Assembly: GCF_000765905.2 (NCBI RefSeq) | Contig: NZ_JRPL02000003.1 | Location: 62,001 to 126,000 of the forward strand | DNA: 64,000 bases | Origin: Helicobacter trogontum | GTDB taxonomy: Bacteria; Campylobacterota; Campylobacteria; Campylobacterales; Helicobacteraceae | Direction: 5' to 3' | Shown here: positions 46,493 through 56,267 of the stretch, one piece after another | How positions within the stretch are numbered: the stretch's first letter is position 1 | Layout: the number at the start of each line of letters is the position of its first letter | Notes under the pieces: model-generated | Told to the model about the DNA's origin: nothing | The model's database searches: none | What the model saw: only the letters and a program-made list of their open reading frames with translations | Translations under genes and position numbers: made by a program

Positions 46493-47878
46493 CTATTTTC
46501 CAACACAAAATTGCGAAAACATAGAATCAAGCATATCTTCGACATTATAAGGTTTTGTCATGGCACCCAATGATTGCAAACTTTGGTGCAACTCAAAACT
46601 TGCGAGTTCAAGCTCTCCATTGGTAAGAAAGTCTTGTGCACTCTCAAGATTCTTACACGCAGATTCCAAAAGATTGCTTTGCATAGTATTTGTCAGCACA
46701 AACGTATCACTATTAATATCCATCACCAAGAAGCTAGCAATTTTTTCTTTCAATAATGTTGAGTTATTCTCATCTTTTGTGTTCAGTTTAATCGTTTGAA
46801 ACGGAGTGAAATCATAGCTATTTTGCTGCATTAAATCATCTTTGTTTAACACAATCAAGACAGATTTATCCTTGCATTCTTGCTCTAAAAATTCCATAAT
46901 AACAAAATCTTGCTCATCCATAGGTTTTGAAATATCAAAAACACAAAGTATTATTTCACTCTCTCTCGCACTCTTAAAGCTTCTCTCTATACCCTGCATT
47001 TCAATAGAATCTATACTTGTATGTATACCAGCAGTATCAGTCAATGAGACTAGATTCCCACAAATATCAAGCATAGCAGTAATTGTATCTCGTGTTGTTC
47101 CAGCCTGATCACTGACGATTGCTCGATCTTGCATTAATAAGAGATTAAGTAATGAACTTTTGCCAACATTTGGTTTTCCTATAATACAAAGTTTTACATC
47201 TTGCAACTTTTGGTAATGTTTACTTGAATTAAGTACAGATTGAAATCGACTTTGTATTGAAAGCAAGGTAGAAACACTTCTAAGCAATGTGTCCCTGTCT
47301 AAATCCTCTTCACTATAATCAATATTTACCTCAATTTGTGCAATAACATGCAAGATCTCTTGCCTCAAAGATTCCAACATTTGACTTAATTTGCCATCTA
47401 AATTTCTTGTTAAAAGTTTTGTTAGATTTGTATTTGTATTATTTATCAATGCGATTGTCGCTTCTAATTCCACTAAATCAAGCTTATCATTACGCAATGC
47501 ACGCATACTAAATTCACCCGCTTTAGCCAAAGTCGCACCAAAAGATAGACACGCCCTAAGAATCTCATTAGCTACTAAAATCCCACCATGACTCTGTATC
47601 TCAACAATATCTTCGCCAGTGAAACTTTTTGGGGCTTTAAAATAAATTACAATTGCCTTATCTAGCATTTCGCCTTTTTCATTATATATATTACGCAGGG
47701 TTGCCACCCTTGGTGCAAACAGATTTTCTAACACATTGTTATCCTGCTCACCACTAAGCTCCCTATTCTCTTTGAGGAGCAATTTTGCAGCAATATTTAA
47801 TGCTTCATTACCACTAAGACGAATAATACTTATAGCACTTTTTGCAAGTGCGGTAGATATTGCTACAATCGTATTCAT
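46493..47878 (-). CDS. mnmE: tRNA uridine-5-carboxymethylaminomethyl modification GTPase
   Basis: 461 residues: N-terminal THF-binding domain (MNTIVAISTALAKSAISIIR), a G domain inside a helical domain (GKPNVGKSSLLN; DQAGTTRDT; DTAGIH; NKDD), and the invariant C-terminal FCVGK. With MnmG it modifies wobble U34. The gene starts directly after the jag stop with no spacer, as part of the yidC-jag-mnmE unit. Confidence 0.97.
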   Translation of the reverse strand: MNTIVAISTALAKSAISIIRLSGNEALNIAAKLLLKENRELSGEQDNNVLENLFAPRVATLRNIYNEKGEMLDKAIVIYFKAPKSFTGEDIVEIQSHGGILVANEILRACLSFGATLAKAGEFSMRALRNDKLDLVELEATIALINNTNTNLTKLLTRNLDGKLSQMLESLRQEILHVIAQIEVNIDYSEEDLDRDTLLRSVSTLLSIQSRFQSVLNSSKHYQKLQDVKLCIIGKPNVGKSSLLNLLLMQDRAIVSDQAGTTRDTITAMLDICGNLVSLTDTAGIHTSIDSIEMQGIERSFKSARESEIILCVFDISKPMDEQDFVIMEFLEQECKDKSVLIVLNKDDLMQQNSYDFTPFQTIKLNTKDENNSTLLKEKIASFLVMDINSDTFVLTNTMQSNLLESACKNLESAQDFLTNGELELASFELHQSLQSLGAMTKPYNVEDMLDSMFSQFCVGK

Positions 47879-49216
47879 TTAATATTTCGGAAGATTTCCA
47901 AATCCATGCACACTGCTTCGCATATTACCATTACTCACAAACTCACTAATGCTAATATATTTTTCTCCATCAGCATTTTCTCTAAAAACAACATATTTGT
48001 TTGGCAGAGCATCACGCAACATTTTTAATGCAATATGCGTTAGGACGCCATCAAGAGGTTTTGTTTGTGCTTTACCATTTATTTTTGCATTCTCAATAAT
48101 TGGCTCAAGATACGATTTCATTATCTCTTCTTGATTTTTTAGGAATTGTGCTATCTCAAGCCGTACGCCATAGCCATAACAGGTATGAATCCAATTAAAC
48201 AATAAATAGCTTAAGGATTTATAGCGATAACCCTTCTGCCCAATAAGTAGAGCTGCATCAAAGCCATCAATTAAAATAAAAAGTGTGTGATCATCATAGG
48301 GTTCTACATGAACCTTATTAAGTTTAAGTGGTAGATACGAGAGCAACTCTACAAGCTCATCTTGCACTTCTTTGCAAATAGATTCTATGCCTTTTTTTTG
48401 TTGCATACTACTTGGCACAGCATCTTGCCATGCAATATTAGAATCCTGATCATAAAATGTAGAATCAAAATCACCTTGCATTTTTTCATCAATAGACTTT
48501 TTATGCAAGGCAGGAGAGTTTGATTGTGCCTTATCCTGTTGTGCAAACGTTTCAACATGTTTAGAATTTATTACATCAGATTCTAAGTTTGTATCTAAAT
48601 TTTTAGCAGCTATCTTATCTTCACAATATTTCATGGAAGTCTTGTCTTGACTTTCTTCTTTGTCTCCTAAACTTTTTGTTGAGATATTTACATGTGAAGA
48701 ATTAGAATTATTATTGGCCTCTCCACTTATACTCTCTTGGTTAGTTATCATTGTCTGATTGATTACTTCCGCATTTTCAAAACATATATTACCTGAAAGA
48801 TTTTTATCATTTAAGGGTTTTGCACAATTTTCACAACTTACATCTATACTTGAATCCACTTTAGAAATTACTTGAGAAACACCTTTAGAATCCATACTTG
48901 TTGTGGCAATATCTAAGGTAGGCTTGTTAATATTAGTTTCTGTTTGTGTGTGAGATGATGTTGCTGCGTTTGCCTCAAACAGCCCCTCTTGTGTATTCTC
49001 AATTGTTGGTGCAGCACTCGTGTAAGTCTTTTCTTTCACAATATCTATATTGTGCTTTTTTGTGGCGACAATTATTGCGTCTTTCTTCAAAAATCCTAAG
49101 AATCCGCCACTTGGATTCTGGACAATCTCATATTCTATTTGCGTTAATGAGCAGTTAAAATATTTAGTTGCCTCTATTAATGCAGCATCAAGTGTATTTG
49201 CACTAAACTTCTTCAT
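47879..49216 (-). CDS. jag: Jag/KhpB RNA-binding protein with an expanded linker
   Basis: 445 residues against 205-265 in most bacteria. Jag-N (residues 1-50, KFSANTLDAALIEATKYFNC) and C-terminal KH plus R3H domains (VHVEPYDDHTLFILIDGFDA, IGQKGYRYKSLSYLL, YISISEFVSNGNMRSSVHGF) are intact. Between them lie about 200 residues of Ser/Asn/Asp/Lys-rich disordered sequence. Jag/KhpB binds RNA and influences envelope growth and translation. GAGGGA lies ahead of the ATG. Confidence 0.93.
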   Translation of the reverse strand: MKKFSANTLDAALIEATKYFNCSLTQIEYEIVQNPSGGFLGFLKKDAIIVATKKHNIDIVKEKTYTSAAPTIENTQEGLFEANAATSSHTQTETNINKPTLDIATTSMDSKGVSQVISKVDSSIDVSCENCAKPLNDKNLSGNICFENAEVINQTMITNQESISGEANNNSNSSHVNISTKSLGDKEESQDKTSMKYCEDKIAAKNLDTNLESDVINSKHVETFAQQDKAQSNSPALHKKSIDEKMQGDFDSTFYDQDSNIAWQDAVPSSMQQKKGIESICKEVQDELVELLSYLPLKLNKVHVEPYDDHTLFILIDGFDAALLIGQKGYRYKSLSYLLFNWIHTCYGYGVRLEIAQFLKNQEEIMKSYLEPIIENAKINGKAQTKPLDGVLTHIALKMLRDALPNKYVVFRENADGEKYISISEFVSNGNMRSSVHGFGNLPKY

Positions 49217-49267
49217 TTATATATCCCTCAAATCTACTTTTATCTACATATTGTAACACATTATTAC

Positions 49268-50983
49268 TTATTTTTTTGCCTTATGTGCGTGTTTTTTATG
49301 CGTGTGTTCCTCAACCTCTTTTTGTTTTTTAGATTCCAACATTTTATTAATCGCAAGTTGTTGGACAATAGAAATAAGGTTATTAATCGTCCAGTAGAGT
49401 ATAAGTCCTGCTGGAAACGTAATTAAAAAGAATGTAAAGATAACAGGCAGCCATTTAAACACTTTCTCCTGCATAGGATCTGTAAAAGTTGTTGGGGTGA
49501 GTGCTTGCTGTAAATACATAGAAAGACCCATAAGTAAAGGCAATACAAAATAAGGATCCATAACACTTAAATCATGTATCCACCACATAAGTGGTGCATT
49601 TTTCAGTTCAACCGCATTATATAAAACGCGATAAATCGCAAAAAATACTGGGATTTGCAACACAAGCGGTAAACAGCCACCAAGCGGATTTGCACCATGC
49701 TTTTTATAAAGCTCCATCATTGCAGCCTGTAATTTTTGTGGATCACCCTTATGTTTTGCTTGTAAATCTTTCATTTTAGGTGCAAGCTCTTTTAATTTTT
49801 GCATACCCACCATACCCTTAAAACTCAATGGGAACAAAATAATGCGTATAATGATTGTTAAAACAATGATAGCAACCCCCCAATTGCCAATATATTGATA
49901 CAAGAAATCAAGTAATGCAAAGATATATTTCGCAAAAAAAGTAATCCTGCCATACTCAACAACACTTGTTAGATTTGGATTAATAGATTCTAACACTCTA
50001 TAATCTTTTGGTCCTATATAGCCATGCAATACCTCATTTGTAGTGCTCACGTTAATAAATGGTGTAGGTAATCCCTTACTAAAAGCTCCAATACTTAGTG
50101 AAAGTGGCTTATCGACATTAAACAAAAGACTAGTATAATATCTATCCACACTCGCAACATATAATGCATCATCAAAGTTCTCTCCTTCACTTTTTGCATC
50201 ACCATCTTCTATTTTTTCAATCGATCCATTATTTTTTTGCAATACTACACCATGAAATACATAGCTTTCAGAATCTGCATTTGGACGCATACCATTGCTG
50301 ATTAAATATTGCGTTTGTTTACTTAATTCAACTTGCACCTTATAAGTCATATTTGGTTCAATGGTTATAATTTTTTTGACTATCAAATCACCTAAATCCT
50401 GCGTTAGAGTAAGTGTTTCTGCTTTGTCTGTAAGCACAATGTGTGATCTATCAGCACTATATTTTGTCTCACTTGCTTTCTTTCTGTAATTCTCATCAGT
50501 AAATACCATTTGTAATGGATAAAGTGGGACGTTATCAGCTAACAGGGGCAATCTTTCAAGCTTTTTATTTTCACCATTCACCATGCCAAAAAGTCGCCCT
50601 ATGTGTGTAAAAATACCCTCTTGTCGTGGTTGCGTATATTTATCTGCTTTGAGGTATACTTGCGTAATAGATCCAAAGACATCAATATCCATATCAAAGT
50701 CTTGTGATTCTATGTGCACTAATTTTTCTTTATGTTGCGGCAGTGATGATGGGATTCCTTTCATATTACTATTGCTTGGTGGTGTGATTGTATGCGTATT
50801 AATGGCGCTTTGTGGGATCACCTCATTCCCACTATTCTTAGCATTTGAATCTAGCGTTTGATTGACCTGTGTTTGCGATTCTTTTACCGGTGGTTCTGGT
50901 GCAAAAAACTTCGACCATATCACAATAACTGCAAATGAGATAGCAACGGCTAAAATTAATCTTAAATTACCTTGTTTATCCAC
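49268..50983 (-). CDS. yidC: Membrane protein insertase YidC
   Basis: 571 residues: N-terminal anchor helix, large periplasmic beta domain, then the conserved five-helix insertase core (GNWGVAIIVLTIIIRIILFP, MKDLQAKHKGDPQKLQAAMMELYKKHGANPLGGCLP, FFLITFPAGLILYWTINN) and a Lys/His-rich tail. The positively charged groove Arg is in IIRIILFPL. It inserts membrane proteins with or without SecYEG. The start is GTG at 50983 with AAGGG six bases ahead. Confidence 0.97.
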   Translation of the reverse strand: MDKQGNLRLILAVAISFAVIVIWSKFFAPEPPVKESQTQVNQTLDSNAKNSGNEVIPQSAINTHTITPPSNSNMKGIPSSLPQHKEKLVHIESQDFDMDIDVFGSITQVYLKADKYTQPRQEGIFTHIGRLFGMVNGENKKLERLPLLADNVPLYPLQMVFTDENYRKKASETKYSADRSHIVLTDKAETLTLTQDLGDLIVKKIITIEPNMTYKVQVELSKQTQYLISNGMRPNADSESYVFHGVVLQKNNGSIEKIEDGDAKSEGENFDDALYVASVDRYYTSLLFNVDKPLSLSIGAFSKGLPTPFINVSTTNEVLHGYIGPKDYRVLESINPNLTSVVEYGRITFFAKYIFALLDFLYQYIGNWGVAIIVLTIIIRIILFPLSFKGMVGMQKLKELAPKMKDLQAKHKGDPQKLQAAMMELYKKHGANPLGGCLPLVLQIPVFFAIYRVLYNAVELKNAPLMWWIHDLSVMDPYFVLPLLMGLSMYLQQALTPTTFTDPMQEKVFKWLPVIFTFFLITFPAGLILYWTINNLISIVQQLAINKMLESKKQKEVEEHTHKKHAHKAKK

Positions 50984-51002
50984 TAAAAACCCTTAATATT
51001 TT

Positions 51003-51434
51003 TTATAGATGAATCGCAATTATATAAAATTTTTTCAATTTAAGCAAATAAGAATGTGAATCTACGAAAAAATATGCCACTTTTGGTGCGACTTTTATGT
51101 GGGGTTTTGCCAATATATTTTGTCTATACGCATGTAATAACATAGCATCAAATGCTCTTTGGCTTAAATATAAACTTGGGTAGTCAAAGCCACCAAGAAA
51201 AAAAGGATTACAACGAAAGATTCGCATAAGAATCTTTATACATGCCGCAAAGATGTTATCAAAACGCAAAAGCAATAGAGCATATGATGAGCATGATGGA
51301 TAAAAACGACAATTTGAACCAAGTAGTGGTGAAATCACATATTGGTAGAATCTTACCATATATATAGCTGCGATATTTAAACCTTTTGTGCTTTTCTGAC
51401 AATAAATTTTAGTGCGTGATAAATTTTTTCTCAA
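51003..51434 (-). CDS. yidD: Membrane protein insertion efficiency factor YidD
   Basis: About 143 residues. The YidD core AIYMVRFYQYVISPLLGSNC, RFYPSCSSYA and RCNPFFLGGFDYPS is clear. YidD is a small amphipathic protein that assists YidC. I chose the TTG at 51434 (GGA ahead) because ATG 51359 would cut off the conserved N-terminal helix; the frame extends to 51503, so the start is uncertain. It overlaps the end of the ABC permease gene by about 26 bases, and has an extra 50-residue C-terminal tail. rnpA and rpmH, normally next in line, are absent here. Confidence 0.85.
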   Translation of the reverse strand: MRKNLSRTKIYCQKSTKGLNIAAIYMVRFYQYVISPLLGSNCRFYPSCSSYALLLLRFDNIFAACIKILMRIFRCNPFFLGGFDYPSLYLSQRAFDAMLLHAYRQNILAKPHIKVAPKVAYFFVDSHSYLLKLKKFYIIAIHL

Positions 51435-52074
51435 GATAATTTCCGATATAAGAAAATGGATAACAAAGCATAAAATAGATAAAAAGTATTGCACCATACA
51501 CAATAAAATTCACACTCGTATCGTGTCGTCCGACAACCTCAATCAATTGCTGTCCAACTTTTAAAAGCTCTACAACACCAATAAGAGGCAAAAGTGAAGT
51601 AGTTTTAATAATACGTCCAAAAAGATTTATACTTGATGGTGTCAGTGCTTTTAACGCTTGGGGGACAATTATGTAATATTCAATCTGCCATGCATTAAAT
51701 CCTAAGGCAAGTGCAGATTCTCTTTGATGCTTTGGTGTATTAAGGATACTTGCGCGGACTAAATCACCCATTTCAGCAACCCCCCACATACTAAAGACAA
51801 TGATTCCACAAGAAATGGCACTAATATGCAAATCAAATGCACTGGGTATACCATAATAAATGATAAAAAGCCATGCAACAAGTGGCACAATCCTCACAGA
51901 TTCTAAAAAAAACTTGCAAACATATTGCACAGCCTTGCTTTTTACAATCATGAGACGCCCCATAATAAGCCCACCAATAATCGAAAAAACAATACTAATC
52001 AACGCTACAAACAATAAAATACCAACGCCATCTAACACTCTCCATAACGTTGCTAGACTAAAAAGTTCTTCCAC
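51409..52074 (-). CDS. Amino-acid ABC transporter permease (HisM/GlnP type)
   Basis: 221 residues, five or so membrane helices and the EAA loop GDLVRASILNTPKHQRESAL followed by ALGFNAWQ. It belongs to polar amino-acid uptake systems. Neither the ATPase nor the binding protein is adjacent; upstream is non-coding and downstream is yidD. The start is GTG at 52074 with AAGG seven bases ahead. Substrate unknown. Confidence 0.88.
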   Translation of the reverse strand: MEELFSLATLWRVLDGVGILLFVALISIVFSIIGGLIMGRLMIVKSKAVQYVCKFFLESVRIVPLVAWLFIIYYGIPSAFDLHISAISCGIIVFSMWGVAEMGDLVRASILNTPKHQRESALALGFNAWQIEYYIIVPQALKALTPSSINLFGRIIKTTSLLPLIGVVELLKVGQQLIEVVGRHDTSVNFIVYGAILFIYFMLCYPFSYIGNYLEKKFITH

Positions 52075-52837
52075 CTCATACCTTTATGATCTTAATAATT
52101 TTAAATCCCTAAATTATAACAAAATTATATTTTTATCCACGATGATAGATGTAAGAAAAGATAAAACATACATTGTATTGGTGTATAAAAGTATCATAAC
52201 CATAAAACAATTGTAAAAAATCTAATACTATGTATCATTTAACTCCTGCCTAAAATAAATTTGGATACAGATTTTAAAATATCTCAAGTATTCTATAGAA
52301 TCTTACATACCTTAAATGCAGATCTAAAACACTAGGTTATCACCTAACCAACAATGATTTAGCACCTAGTTTCCTATCATACTCATTTCTAAAATTAAAC
52401 ATTTATTCATATATTAATTAACATAAATAATTAGATATTGCATGATATTGACTAAGCATACATCTAATGCAACAACAATTAAGCCAAAATATCAAATTAA
52501 AATCTCATGAGCCTATTTTACTTTTAAAGCTATTGTAATTTTAACAACCATTTAAAAAGCAGCCAAAAATCTCTTCTGCTTATTGATACTTGTTGAAGCA
52601 AATAAGTTTAGCCCTACTTGCATAACTTCATTGTTATACTACGTCTATGTCTATCATTCTTCAAACTAAGTTAATTGCAAGTTCGATAATTTTATGCAGA
52701 TAAACATTGATGCTTCTAGAATCTTAATACTCTTGTTATACAAGGATTTACTCTTGTTAGTTGTTGTAGTTTTTTAGCTACCTTTAAGCGTTTTTTAGAT
52801 AAAATCACGCATATGTTTTTTTGCAAAAAGGATAGAC
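52075..52837. other. Gene-free stretch with probable atpB promoter
   Basis: About 760 bases between divergent genes. TAAAAT at 52800-52805 is a plausible -10 for atpB, about 33 bases before the ATG. No other feature was recognised. Confidence 0.45.
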
Positions 52838-53518
52838 ATGGAAGAAAGACTCTTTACATTTGCGGGGTTAATCAGCACTGACCATGCGTTTATTACGATA
52901 TTTTACACTATTTTATGTGCAGCTGTAACAGTTGGCATAAGTGTATTTGCTGTGAGGAAACTGCAGGCTGTGCCAACAGGTATGCAAAATTTCTATGAGT
53001 GGATTATTGGTGGTATGCTTTATATTGGTAAGGATGCATTGGGTGAGAAACTAGCGCGTAAATACTTCCCTTTAGCTGGTACGATAGGCATCTTGGTATT
53101 CTATTGTAATGTCATAGGTATGATTCCAGGGTTTGAAGCTCCTACGGCAAGCATCAGCTTTACTTTAGTTTTAGCTTTGATTGTATTTTTCTACTACCAC
53201 TTTGAGGGTATAAGAGCGAATGGTTTTGGTAAGTATTTCGGACACTTTGCTGGTCCTATAAAACTACTTTCACCATTGCTTTTTCCTGTTGAGATTATCT
53301 CACATTGTTCCCGTATTATCTCTTTGTCGTTTCGTTTATTTGGTAACATACGTGGCGATGATATGTTTTTGCTTGTAATGCTGCAACTTGTTCCATGGGT
53401 TGTACCACTTTTACCATTTGGAATCCTTATGTTTATGGCTGTATTACAGGCATTTGTGTTTATGATTCTTACTTATGTATATTTGGCAAGTGCTGTTTTG
53501 CTAGACGATGAGCACTAA
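52838..53518 (+). CDS. atpB: F0F1 ATP synthase subunit a
   Basis: 226 residues, five to six membrane helices. The proton half-channel helix [15 protein letters not shown] carries the essential arginine. AAAGGA precedes the ATG. In Helicobacter atpB is separated from the main atp operon, which fits its isolated position here. A small membrane protein follows 14 bases later. Confidence 0.96.
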   Translation: MEERLFTFAGLISTDHAFITIFYTILCAAVTVGISVFAVRKLQAVPTGMQNFYEWIIGGMLYIGKDALGEKLARKYFPLAGTIGILVFYCNVIGMIPGFEAPTASISFTLVLALIVFFYYHFEGIRANGFGKYFGHFAGPIKLLSPLLFPVEIISHCSRIISLSFRLFGNIRGDDMFLLVMLQLVPWVVPLLPFGILMFMAVLQAFVFMILTYVYLASAVLLDDEH

Positions 53519-53532
53519 AAGTTATAAACATA

Positions 53533-53832
53533 ATGTATAAAACCGAAATGAGACGCTTTCTAGCGGTAATGGAGTTTTGTTATGGCTTTCTCTTTGGTGT
53601 AGCACTTTTTGGAGCAACACTCACTTTTCTCATTACGCCAGATTTTTTTCCAGCAGTTTTGTTTGCTGTGTGTGTTTTTGCATTTTTTATTTTTCTTGCT
53701 GCTATTGTGCGTTATTGCATTATACGTATAAAACTTGCTGATCAGATGTTGCAGGTAGCACTAGAAACACGAGATTTACAAGAGCAATGTTTGCAAGACA
53801 AGGCACTGCAGGTTATACAACACAATGAATAA
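53533..53832 (+). CDS. Small two-helix membrane protein
   Basis: 99 residues with two membrane helices (about 13-34 and 41-63) and a polar, Gln-rich cytoplasmic tail. No recognisable family. The 14-base spacing from atpB suggests co-transcription, and the helical hairpin is reminiscent of AtpI/AtpZ-like assembly factors, but this is only context. No clear ribosome binding site precedes the ATG; an alternative ATG is at 53548. Confidence 0.65.
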   Translation: MYKTEMRRFLAVMEFCYGFLFGVALFGATLTFLITPDFFPAVLFAVCVFAFFIFLAAIVRYCIIRIKLADQMLQVALETRDLQEQCLQDKALQVIQHNE

Positions 53833-53945
53833 CCTATACATAAAAGATATAAAAAGCGAAACAATATTAAGATAAGGTTGTGTGTGTTGTACACATGATT
53901 CTCCAATACACGAATGTGTTTCGTTATGTAGCAGAGGATTAGGCT

Positions 53946-56267
53946 ATGAAAACAAAAAAGAAGGATAAAGAGACACAACATATAACACTTTTGCATGATT
54001 ATTTGGCGTTAGTACCACAAGAGCCAAACAAGAGGATGTATACTTTCTTCAATTTGCTTTATGTGCAAAATCCACCGCATTATATACTCTTAGAAAATCC
54101 ACTGCAGGTATTAAAAGAAGAAATAAAAGATTGTGACATATATGAAGCCGCTAGTCTATTGCTTGCCTGCAATGAGAACAACCTTAATATATTTATTGTG
54201 ATTCCAAGCTTTCTAAGACTATGTAACACGTGTTGCAAAAAATTTGACTCCATCCCCACAAAATATCATTTAGACTATATCAAATATCTACAGGCAAGCA
54301 TTTTATATCATCTTGATTCTAAAGCAATACGACAAATAATAAAGCATATAAGAGTATTAAGAGAACATGGCATTATAAGCTTTCATGAACAAAAGTGTAT
54401 TGGAGTGTTAGCTCAAGTTGATGTTATAGAATCACATGAAGCAACAAACACCAATTCAATCACTATGAATTCTTTTATACATTTATCTCCAGATAAAACG
54501 CCATTATATAACCAGTTTAAGGTTATTGCAAAAGCAAAAAAGTTTCTAAAAAGAATCTCATGGGCTAGAAACCTAATTTTTTTGTGCGAAGAAGATTTCA
54601 CTAAAAAGGTTGTAGTTATAGGTGGACAAAAAACAGGTAAATCAACACTTATAGCAACTATGCTTTATGATGATAAAAAGTCTATTGAATCTAATATGCC
54701 ATTAGAAGCAAAGGCACCTATTGAATACTACTATGGTAAAGGCTCTGCAAATGCGGTTTATATGCACCCAAATGATTTACAAACCCTACAAGAATCGCCA
54801 TTAGCAGATGTTGCACAACATTATAAAACATTGCAGGAAAATTTCTATGATTGTCTAAAAAATGGTAATGAAAAAGTTCAATATGAAAAGATCTATGATT
54901 TATATCTTAAGAACAACAAAATTGACATTGTAGATCGTATTTTAGTACCACAGGATTACAATTTATTGCAATTTATACATTTCATTAACACACCATCGCT
55001 TATACCCCATACTTTTCGCCATTTACAAGTATATGGTCATGCTGCAAGAAGTGATATAGTTTTATATTTGGCTAGTTTTGATGAATTGAACATAACGTCA
55101 TCTTATGACAAAATTATTGCTGTTTTATTACGTTTACTAAAAAAGGCAAATATTTCTCACATTCATTTTATTGTAACGCATATTGACAAGGCAAATATGA
55201 CTTTACGAAAAAAACAAAACCTTTGTCAAAAGCTACAAAGTACAATAGAAGAGCGTCTTGTATGTACGCAAAAAGAAAAGCAAAATCAACTCACAAAGCT
55301 AAACTTTCATTTTATTGCTACAGAGGTTGCCTACTCAATGCGATGTCATGGTGTAAGTACATCAGAAAGTGGATTTGATATAACGACAAGTGGGATTTTA
55401 GAGCTAGAGTCTGCTGTTTTTACGCATACATTTAACACCCCATCCACACATTTTAATATTCAAATGTTAGAGCACATACTCACACTTTGTAAGCTATCCA
55501 ATGAAACTATGCAGGCAAACCTCATAATAGAAAATAATAAAGAAGAGATAAAAACACAAATAAAACATATAAAGTCCTTATGTCAAGAAGTCACAAAAAG
55601 ACTTCCGACACAATACTACTCCTTTTATGATGCATTTGCAAATTTACGTGACAATTTATATTCACAATTCATACAAGCCCTCAATTATGAGACAAAAAAG
55701 CGAGGGAATATTGATATACAGAAACTAAAAACTTCTATGATACAAAGTCTTATTGTTGGATTGAAAGAGCTTGCTAGAATTCTACAAGAACACTTTTTTA
55801 CTTTTAAAGAGTTACACGAAATCACAACTCTATTGCAACCAAACAATACAGACTCTATAGCAAAATTTGCAATAACAAAAGAACATAAAAAGATTCTTGA
55901 TCTTATTTTCACTCGATACACAAATAGTATTAAAACTGATTTTTTTGATGATAGTAATGCGCTTGTAGTAGAACATCTCTCATATCGATTAGATATTTTA
56001 TTACCAAACACCATCAAAAAGACAGAGATACAAGAAGATTCTGTAATCAAACCATTAAAAGAAAGTTTTGATTATTACTTTTTACTATTAGAGCAAAATA
56101 TCAATACGCTTTTTCACAATAAAATAAGTCTTTTTAACATTCAAATAGATCGGCTTGAATGTATTCTAGAATCTTGTTTTATCAAGTATTTTGAAGATCC
56201 TAAAGGATATGAAACAGAAGAACTCGATACACTCATTACAATGCTTACACATGGAGGAGGTAAATGA
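53946..56267 (+). CDS. Dynamin-like GTPase, first of a tandem pair
   Basis: 773 residues. A helical N-terminal region of about 190 residues precedes a G domain with an intact P-loop (GGQKTGKST, 226-234) and a G4-like THID (411-414). The expected DxPG switch II appears as NTPS near 350, so the usual Asp is missing. A long helical stalk follows. Size, tandem arrangement and four-base overlap with the next gene match the Campylobacter jejuni CjDLP1/CjDLP2 pair, which assemble as a heterotetramer on membranes. GAGGA precedes the ATG. The membrane-related role is inferred. Confidence 0.7.
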   Translation: MKTKKKDKETQHITLLHDYLALVPQEPNKRMYTFFNLLYVQNPPHYILLENPLQVLKEEIKDCDIYEAASLLLACNENNLNIFIVIPSFLRLCNTCCKKFDSIPTKYHLDYIKYLQASILYHLDSKAIRQIIKHIRVLREHGIISFHEQKCIGVLAQVDVIESHEATNTNSITMNSFIHLSPDKTPLYNQFKVIAKAKKFLKRISWARNLIFLCEEDFTKKVVVIGGQKTGKSTLIATMLYDDKKSIESNMPLEAKAPIEYYYGKGSANAVYMHPNDLQTLQESPLADVAQHYKTLQENFYDCLKNGNEKVQYEKIYDLYLKNNKIDIVDRILVPQDYNLLQFIHFINTPSLIPHTFRHLQVYGHAARSDIVLYLASFDELNITSSYDKIIAVLLRLLKKANISHIHFIVTHIDKANMTLRKKQNLCQKLQSTIEERLVCTQKEKQNQLTKLNFHFIATEVAYSMRCHGVSTSESGFDITTSGILELESAVFTHTFNTPSTHFNIQMLEHILTLCKLSNETMQANLIIENNKEEIKTQIKHIKSLCQEVTKRLPTQYYSFYDAFANLRDNLYSQFIQALNYETKKRGNIDIQKLKTSMIQSLIVGLKELARILQEHFFTFKELHEITTLLQPNNTDSIAKFAITKEHKKILDLIFTRYTNSIKTDFFDDSNALVVEHLSYRLDILLPNTIKKTEIQEDSVIKPLKESFDYYFLLLEQNINTLFHNKISLFNIQIDRLECILESCFIKYFEDPKGYETEELDTLITMLTHGGGK

